A program made the position numbers and the translations under genes. The notes under the pieces were generated by a model. That model did no database searches. It was not told the DNA's origin and saw nothing but the letters and a program-made list of their open reading frames with translations. From Streptomyces spororaveus (lineage in GTDB: Bacteria; Actinomycetota; Actinomycetes; Streptomycetales; Streptomycetaceae), in contig NZ_BNED01000010.1 of assembly GCF_016755875.1 (NCBI RefSeq), forward strand, positions 1-18,263: a DNA stretch of 18,263 nt, read 5' to 3'. Position 1 is the first letter of the stretch. The number at the start of each line of letters is the position of its first letter. This document shows, piece by piece, positions 13,624 to 18,263 of the stretch.

Positions 13624-14138
13624 TCGTGGCGCACGTAGCCGCGGCCGTCGCCGTGCCAGTCCAGGAACAGCACCGAGTCGCCGAGCGCGGCCGCGCCGGC
13701 CCGGTGGCTGATGGTCGCGGTCCGGTAGGTGCCGGTGTGCTTCCCGCTGGACGTGCTGTCCTCCAGCCGCGCCTCCAGCTGGGGAAAGTCCCGCTCGGCC
13801 AGCACGGGGTCGGTGCCCTCGCGGGACTGTTTGATCTGCACCCGCAGCTTGGCCCCGTCGAAGATCGTCGGGGTCGTCCACGGGGTAGAAACTCGCCCCG
13901 TCCCAGCGCACTTCGGCGTACGCGTACACGGTGCCTGTGGACCAGGTCCGCGCCAGCCAGCCGCGGGCGCCACCACCCGAGGACCGCCGGGCCCGTCACC
14001 GCCGCCGCGACCCCGGCGGCCGACAGGACACCGGTGCCGGCGGCCGCCACCGACCACCAGCCGCTCCAGGCCGCCACCACGGACGCCGGGACGACCAGAC
14101 GAACCGACGCACGGGCCACGCCAGGCCAGCAGGATCAC
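13578..14138 (-). pseudogene. Membrane-anchored unknown protein, broken by two or more frameshifts
   Basis: Three minus frames each carry a plausible segment in turn. One (GTG 14119) gives VARASVRLVVPASVVAAW and two hydrophobic stretches (WSVAAAGTGVLSAAGVAAAV, TGPAVLGWW). A second gives WLARTWSTGTVYAYAEVRWD and GASFYPVDDPD. A third gives IFDGAKLRVQIKQSREGTDP, VLAERDFPQLEARLEDSTSS, ALGDSVLFLDWHGDGRGYV and ends in APSGSE at TAG 13578. Joins are needed near 13970-13985 and 13870. The rebuilt product would be about 185 residues: an N-terminal membrane hairpin and a soluble beta-rich C-terminal part. The GTG at 14138 overlaps the upstream stop (GTGA), so it was once coupled to that gene. Family unknown. 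Either decay or sequencing indels. Confidence 0.5.
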
Positions 14139-14492
14139 CGTCCGGCGCCGGCCGCGATGGTGCGCAGCACCATGTGCTGCTGCTTCCCAGGGGCATCCCG
14201 GGCTCCGGCGGCGAGCTCGGCGGCCGTACGGTCACGCACCACCTCCTCCCCCGCGCACCACCAGCTGGCCGACGAGGAGGGGTCACTGGGCTTGATGTCT
14301 CGGCCAGCCAGTAAGCGCACCAGCACCGCGTCCCCGGCCCGCCGCGGCTCCGACACGTCGGACCGGCCAGAGCGGGCCCGGTCCTTCTGCCGCTGCTGCG
14401 CCAGCGCACCCGCCACGAATGCCGACCATCACGGCCGGCGCTGCCGCCTTCGCCAGTTCCTCGGCCGCCCACGCCCACAGATCCCCGTACAC
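14135..14492 (-). pseudogene. Small unknown protein, one frameshift, upstream partner of the 13578 gene
   Basis: GTG 14492 opens VYGDLWAWAAEELAKAAAPA and VMVG, then loses sense. The adjacent frame continues as FVAGALAQQRQKDRARSG, RAGDAVLVRLLAGRDIKPSD, ASWWCAGEEVVRDRTAAELA and KQQHMVLRTIAAGAGR to the TGA at 14135. One indel near 14423 would join them as ...VMVGAFVAGAL..., forming one short hydrophobic segment. The rebuilt product of about 118 residues may be a small membrane-associated protein; no family recognised. GTGA overlap with the downstream gene indicates an operon. Upstream lies a hairpin that ends the kinase transcript. Confidence 0.5.
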
Positions 14493-14562
14493 CCGCCGCC
14501 CCGCCCTTCCAGCAAAAGGACAGACCAGTCCTCATTCAAAGCAACGAGGGCAGACCGCAGCA

Positions 14563-14596
14563 GAAACCCCCGTGCGTCGAGGCGACCGGGGGTTTC
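14563..14596 (-). terminator. Terminator of the kinase gene
   Basis: GAAACCCCCG (14563-14572) pairs with CGGGGGTTTC (14587-14596) over a 14-nt loop, 72 nt downstream of the minus-strand kinase gene. The A/T-ended GC stem is a common Streptomyces terminator form. Confidence 0.7.
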
Positions 14597-14667
14597 CGTG
14601 TACCAGTCAGGCAGCCTTACGACCGACGGCTCGTGGGCGCGAGCCGGATATCACCGCGGCGCCTGCC

Positions 14668-16641
14668 TCATGTCTGCACGGCATACAGCATGTTGGACCC
14701 GTCGGAGAGGTACGCGACTCCGTCGGCGACCACCGGCGAGGACGCCGGGCTGTTACCTAAAGGGTGGACCCAGTGCTGTAGCCCGGTATCCGCCTGCAAC
14801 GCGAAGAGCTGAAAGCCGAAGGCGACGTAGACGATGCCGTTGGCCACCACAGGCGAGAGCACCTCATTCAAACCGATTTCGTAGGACCAGCGTTCGCGTC
14901 CCGTGGCCGCATCAACCGCATACAGCTTGGGCATCACGTCCCTATCTGTGATTTTCGCGACCCTTGCGCTTGCGAGGTAGACGATGCCATTGGCCACCGC
15001 TGGCGACGAGCGCAAGCGGGCCTTGGTGTGGAATGACCAGCGCTCCCGCCCGGTATCCGCGTCCACCGCGTGGAGCTTGCCGTTGTCACTGCCGACGTAG
15101 ACGACGCCGTCGACCACCGCAGGCGACGAGCGCACCTTCCTGCCCGTGGCGAAGGACCAGCGCTTCTCGCCGCTCCTCGCGTCCACCGCGTACAGCCCAC
15201 CGTCGTCACTGCCGAAGTACACGATCCCCTCGACCACCGTCGGCGACGAGCGCACCATTCCACCGGTGGTGAACGCCCAGTGGGGCTCCCCGGTTTCCGC
15301 GCTCACGGCATGGAGCCCGCGGTCGTCGCTGCCGACATAGACGACTCCGCCGACCACCGCAGGCGACGAGCGCACCGTTCCACCGGTGGTGAAGGACCAG
15401 CGCTTCTCACCCATCCTCGCGTCCACCGCGTACAGCCCACCGTCGTCACTGCCGAAGTACACGATCCCCTCGACCACCGCCGGCGACGACCACGCCCTGC
15501 CGCGGGAGGTATAGACCCAGCGCTGCTCCCCACTCGTCACATCCACCGCATACAGGGCGCCGCTGCTGCAGTAGACCAGGCCGTCGGACGCGGCTGACCC
15601 CCGGTACCTCTCCCTAGGGGTGGCCCAAAAGCCCGTGGGGGTGCAGGCGTAGGACCACTTCCTCGAACCGCGTAGGCGCCGGCCGGGCCCCCCAGGCACG
15701 GTGGCCCGTGTGTCCGGCACGGGCGAGGGGGGATCGTTCCGCTGAACGAGCTGGGCGATCTGGTCAGGCATCCAGCTTGGCTCTGTGAGCAGAAGTGTGG
15801 GGCGGAGGGGCTGCCCCTTTCCGTCCTTGCCGCGAGAGCCGGTCAGCTGGTCGAGCAGTGTGGCCACGGTCGGACGCTGATCGGGCTCCTTGGCCAGGCA
15901 GGCGGCGACGACATCACGAAGTTCACCAGGGAGGGCATCAAGGCTGGGCTCTTCCTGGACGGTACGGATGCACAGCGCGGTCGAGCTGCCAGAACCGAAC
16001 GCGTTGACGCCAGTGGCCGTGTAGGCCAAGACCGCTCCCAGGGCAAAGACATCGCTGGCCGGGGTCACCGCCCGGTCGAGGAGCTGTTCCGGAGACATGT
16101 AGCCGGGGGTGCCGATCAGCACGCCGGCCCGGGTCAACGTACTGGCCTCCATGGCGACCGAGATACCGAAGTCGATGATCCTCGGTCCGTCCGCGGCGAG
16201 AAGCACATTGGACGGCTTGAGATCACGGTGGATGACCCCGGCCGCGTGGATGACCTCGAGTGCCTCAACCATGCCAGCGGCCAGGTCGAGCACCGAGTGA
16301 AGTGGCCATGGACCGTGAGCGGCGAGTGCCTCACCGAGGGAGGGGCCCGGCACATAGACGGTCGCCATCCAAGCTGGCGAGCCGTCCGGGTCGGCGTCGA
16401 TCACACCGGCGGTGAAGGCGCCATTGACCCGTTGAGCCGCCGTCACTTCTCGCTTGAAACGTCGCCGGAACTCGCCATCCCCAGCCAGCTCCGGACGCAC
16501 TACTTTCACGGCAACCGGGCGCCCGCCGGGCGAGCGCCCGAGGTACACCCGGCCCATTCCTCCGGAGCCCAGACGCGCCACGATCTTGTAGCGCCCCACC
16601 TGCTGCGGGTCCTCCGGGCCCAATGGGTCCAACGCTCCCAC
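14668..16641 (-). CDS. Serine/threonine protein kinase with PQQ-type beta-propeller (AfsK-like)
   Basis: GTG 16641 has a Shine-Dalgarno (AAGGGGG). The 657-residue protein starts with a Hanks-type kinase domain (about 17-268): glycine loop LGSGGMGRV (24-32), VAVKVV with K46, HRDLKPSN (138-145), DFG (157-159), GTPGYMSPE (177-185) and SDVFALG. All catalytic residues are present. A Pro-rich linker (about 280-325) leads to repeated blades of about 40 residues (SSPAVVxGxVYxGSDxGxLxAVDxxxGxxxWSF), the PQQ/YWTD-like propeller, running to the C-terminus. No membrane helix is seen, so it is cytoplasmic or peripheral. Kinase plus PQQ propeller without a membrane segment is the AfsK layout of Streptomyces, in which the kinase phosphorylates AfsR and affects secondary metabolism; whether this paralogue does so is unknown. 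It is flanked by a promoter and a terminator, so probably monocistronic. Confidence 0.92.
   Translation of the reverse strand: MGALDPLGPEDPQQVGRYKIVARLGSGGMGRVYLGRSPGGRPVAVKVVRPELAGDGEFRRRFKREVTAAQRVNGAFTAGVIDADPDGSPAWMATVYVPGPSLGEALAAHGPWPLHSVLDLAAGMVEALEVIHAAGVIHRDLKPSNVLLAADGPRIIDFGISVAMEASTLTRAGVLIGTPGYMSPEQLLDRAVTPASDVFALGAVLAYTATGVNAFGSGSSTALCIRTVQEEPSLDALPGELRDVVAACLAKEPDQRPTVATLLDQLTGSRGKDGKGQPLRPTLLLTEPSWMPDQIAQLVQRNDPPSPVPDTRATVPGGPGRRLRGSRKWSYACTPTGFWATPRERYRGSAASDGLVYCSSGALYAVDVTSGEQRWVYTSRGRAWSSPAVVEGIVYFGSDDGGLYAVDARMGEKRWSFTTGGTVRSSPAVVGGVVYVGSDDRGLHAVSAETGEPHWAFTTGGMVRSSPTVVEGIVYFGSDDGGLYAVDARSGEKRWSFATGRKVRSSPAVVDGVVYVGSDNGKLHAVDADTGRERWSFHTKARLRSSPAVANGIVYLASARVAKITDRDVMPKLYAVDAATGRERWSYEIGLNEVLSPVVANGIVYVAFGFQLFALQADTGLQHWVHPLGNSPASSPVVADGVAYLSDGSNMLYAVQT
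15061..15540 (-). repeat. Tandem 120-bp repeats with a 240-bp superperiod in the propeller
   Basis: Blade-encoding units recur every 120 bp. Units two apart are much closer than neighbours: 15181-15240 and 15421-15480 differ at one base in 60. The blades alternate YFGSDDGGLYAVDAR and YVGSDxxxLHAVxA forms, an ABAB order that suggests duplication of a two-blade block. Confidence 0.8.
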
Positions 16642-16722
16642 CCCACACCCCCTTCAGGCTCCCCCTTGGGAGCCGCTGTCCGACCCCGCCACCACTTCCA
16701 CACAAGACGCAGTCCGTTGCCT

Positions 16723-16752
16723 GGTATATCCCTGACGGTGTGCACATCAAGC
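16723..16752 (-). promoter_or_regulatory. Probable housekeeping-type promoter of the kinase gene
   Basis: On the minus strand TTGATG (16752-16747) is followed after 18 bp by TATACC (16728-16723), about 80 bp upstream of the GTG start. It is the most AT-rich spot of the intergenic region. Spacing is slightly long. Confidence 0.4.
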
Positions 16753-16877
16753 GATGAAATTGTTGGCAGCAGCCGCACGGTGTCTCCCCCTCCGAGTGCT
16801 GTCTCACACCTGCCCTCGACCCGCCCCGTGGGCCCTACGGGCGGGAGATCTGGAGGCACTCGGCATAGACAAGCCCC

Positions 16878-16901
16878 CCCCCTGCAGCGTTGCGCAGGGG
16901 G
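16878..16901 (-). terminator. Terminator of the DUF6087-like gene
   Basis: CCCCCTGC (16878-16885) pairs with GCAGGGGG (16894-16901) around an 8-nt loop, about 27 nt downstream of the minus-strand stop at 16928. A nine-C run lies on the distal side. Confidence 0.6.
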
Positions 16902-16927
16902 CCGGATGGTTCGGGTGGGTGGTGGTG

Positions 16928-17148
16928 TCACCAGCCGTGGATGAAGGCGGCGGCCTCGGCGGCGTTGTCGGCGACTCCGACGGGCAGCCATTCGCCGGAC
17001 TCGTCGTCGAGCTCGAAGAGGACGCGGGGGGGCGTCGGGGGCGAGGTGCGCGGCTCGGCCGCGAGCCGCCGGGTCCAGGGGTTCGGCGCGGCGGCGTCCT
17101 GTGATCTGCCTGTCGGACTCGCGCTGGCGGTCAGGGATGCGCCCGCAT
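16928..17148 (-). pseudogene. DUF6087-like small protein, frame broken at a G7 run
   Basis: One minus frame reads DRQRESDRQITGRRRAEPLD and PAARGRAAHLAPDAP; the next reads RVLFELDDESGEWLPVGVAD and NAAEAAAFIHGW to the stop at 16928. They join if the seven-G run at 17026-17032 is shortened by one base, giving ...HLAPDAPRVLFELDD.... The RAxPLxPxAxGxxxHLxPDAPRVLxxxD...WxPVGVAxN pattern resembles the DUF6087 family of short Streptomyces proteins, function unknown. A second indel near 17135 is needed to reach an ATG (17148 or 17166), so the start is uncertain. The homopolymer position makes a sequencing error quite possible. Confidence 0.5.
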
Positions 17149-17353
17149 CCGCAGCGCGAAAGCCATCCGCTGGGGCGGACGCTTCCTCACCGACGCAGCC
17201 TGACCCCAAACCGGTGAACCTATGCGGTCAGAGCACTAGAGCTGGGCACGGCAGCCAAGAAGCGGGATCGGCTGCGGCCGCCGCAGTTCTGGTCCTACGG
17301 TGGCCAGGTCAGCGCGAGCATGCGTCAGGTGCAGGTACGTAGGGGTGGGTGCG

Positions 17354-17686
17354 GTGGATATTCCTCTGGTGGATGCGGTGGCTGCGGTACGCGACGAACT
17401 GCTGTCGGCGGCGGCTCAAGTCGGCGCGGATCCTGGGGTGGTATTCGCGGTGGGTCCGGTAGAGATGGAGTTCGAGGTCGAACTGCGGGCGGACGCGAAG
17501 GCGAAGGCCGGGTTCAAGCTGTGGGCGGTCGGGGCGGAGACCGAGGCCGGCCTCTCGCGCGGCCGTACCCACCGCGTCTCCTTCACTCTCACCCCCAAGC
17601 GTCCCGACGGCGGCGACCTGCTCGTCAGCTCCGCGCAGGAGCGCCCGGAGGGGCCCGGCGACGTGTCGGGGCGCATCCCGGACTGA
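17354..17686 (+). CDS. Trypco2 (trypsin-co-occurring domain 2) protein, 110 aa
   Basis: GTG 17354 is preceded by AGGGGTG; an in-frame extension upstream is Arg/Cys-rich and unlike the family. The protein reads VDIPLVDAVAAVRDELLSAA, GVVFAVGPVEMEFEVELRAD and AKAKAGFKLWAVGAETEAGL, then THRVSFTLTPK, ending in a polar tail. The (L/V)xDAVxxVRxEL... VxFxVGPVExEFEVELRxDAxAKxGFKxWVV order, with the closing VSxxLTP, is that of trypco2. This small domain was defined by its genomic association with trypsin-like proteases in bacterial conflict systems; it is thought to be an accessory or regulatory partner. Here it directly precedes such a protease (80 bp gap, same strand), which supports the call. Confidence 0.88.
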   Translation: MDIPLVDAVAAVRDELLSAAAQVGADPGVVFAVGPVEMEFEVELRADAKAKAGFKLWAVGAETEAGLSRGRTHRVSFTLTPKRPDGGDLLVSSAQERPEGPGDVSGRIPD

Positions 17687-17766
17687 CGGTGGCGCGGTCC
17701 GGTCGGCACGACCGGACCCAGGCGGGGTGGTCGGGACCAGGTGTCGGGACCGGGGTGGGGTAGGAA

Positions 17767-18263
17767 GTGGAACAGCTGAGGGTGACCGCGGTGACCGGGC
17801 CGAAAGGCCCGGGGTCGGGGTACGCGGTCGGGGGCCGCCTGGTTCTGACCTCCGCGCACGTCACCGGCCCGGCTGGTGGCCGCGTGCAGGTGTTCCACCC
17901 GGGTGGCGGCGGCAGCGCGGGCGGAACCGTGGTGTGGGCCGGGACGCCGGGCGGGCGTGACGACGCGGCGCTCGTCCTCGTCGATGGCTCCCCGCACTGG
18001 CGGCCGCCAGCCGCGCCGGTCCTGTGGGGGCGCCCTGACACCAAGCGCCCGGGCACCTCCTGTGAGACCTGGGGTGTGCCGGACGAGGCCCAACGCCCAG
18101 GCAGGCCGGTCGAAGCCGCGCACTTGCACGGGGAAGTGAACCCCGGCAGTGGCTTCGTCGGCAACCAATACGTCATGGACCTGCGCACCCCCGCCGCCGG
18201 ATGGCCGGGCGACGGAACCTCGCCCTGGTCGGGCCTGTCGGGGGCGGCTGTGTTCTGCGACCG
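17767..18263 (+). CDS. Trypsin-like serine protease, 3'-truncated by window end
   Basis: GTG 17767 follows AGGA; the frame stays open to the last base, so only the first 165 residues are visible. There is no signal peptide, unlike secreted trypsins, so the enzyme is expected in the cytosol. Catalytic elements in order: His in GGRLVLTSAHV (H31), Asp in GRDDAALVLVD (probably D66), and Ser in SPWSGLSGAAVFCD (S158, GLSGAA for GDSGGP). All three are present, so it should be active. Together with trypco2 it forms the protease part of a conflict or regulatory module. In such proteins the protease is often followed by an effector-associated, NTPase or TPR region, which would lie beyond the window. 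Confidence 0.88.
   Translation, partial: MEQLRVTAVTGPKGPGSGYAVGGRLVLTSAHVTGPAGGRVQVFHPGGGGSAGGTVVWAGTPGGRDDAALVLVDGSPHWRPPAAPVLWGRPDTKRPGTSCETWGVPDEAQRPGRPVEAAHLHGEVNPGSGFVGNQYVMDLRTPAAGWPGDGTSPWSGLSGAAVFCD

Noticed and set aside
13626..14951. 441-codon plus-strand open frame.
   Set aside because: It crosses the broken minus genes, a terminator and the end of the kinase gene; Arg/Pro/Ser-rich nonsense with no family character.
15061..15540. Regular 120-bp repeats considered as a CRISPR or satellite array.
   Set aside because: They are in frame, coding for propeller blades with protein-level conservation; there are no spacers of CRISPR type.

Overview
The window is high-GC actinobacterial DNA, most like Streptomyces. 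Codon third positions are G/C, GTG starts are common, and many products belong to families typical of Streptomyces chromosomes and integrated elements: an AfsK-like kinase-propeller, DUF6193-, DUF6233- and DUF6087-type small proteins, a three-helix-bundle protein and trypco2. All functional calls rest on motif reading; no database search was run.

Bases 1-3571 are the 3' end of a ribosomal peptide (RiPP) operon. A 5'-truncated LanM-type lanthipeptide synthetase keeps its dehydratase residues, but its LanC-like half has lost the zinc-ligand motifs. It overlaps by ATGA a tandem-domain SagB-type flavin dehydrogenase, and a 12-bp hairpin closes the operon. Dehydratase plus flavin enzyme, without a competent cyclase in cis, is the most unusual chemistry here. 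The precursor peptide and other partners lie upstream of the window.

Bases 3587-6345 are mobile-element territory: an ISL3 transposase fragment, an orphan 123-aa gene, a complete IS5-family (IS427-like) element of about 1.33 kb that carries a 109-aa passenger gene between its inverted repeats, a probable IstB tail and a small three-helix-bundle gene. Bases 6346-11528 hold ordinary chromosomal-type genes, mostly on the minus strand and several with clear terminator hairpins: a frameshifted small gene, a secreted lamin-tail protein, an uncharacterised protein, a secreted HNH nuclease with a perfect 24-bp palindrome upstream, a small membrane protein on plus, and an ATP-dependent DNA ligase.

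Bases 11622-12631 contain two adjacent short units, each bounded by inverted repeats with extra subterminal repeat copies and each enclosing one non-transposase ORF (117 aa; DUF6193-like). They resemble non-autonomous, IS21-like mobile insertion cassettes. Bases 12690-13623 are a tight three-gene plus-strand operon of small proteins. It converges on two frameshifted minus-strand genes (13578-14492).

Bases 14563-18263 carry a Ser/Thr kinase fused to a PQQ-type beta-propeller (minus strand), a DUF6087-like gene broken at a G7 run, and finally a plus-strand pair of trypco2 protein plus cytosolic trypsin-like protease (cut by the window end) that resembles an actinobacterial conflict-system module. 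The recurring theme is short genes of unknown function delivered or bounded by insertion-sequence ends.
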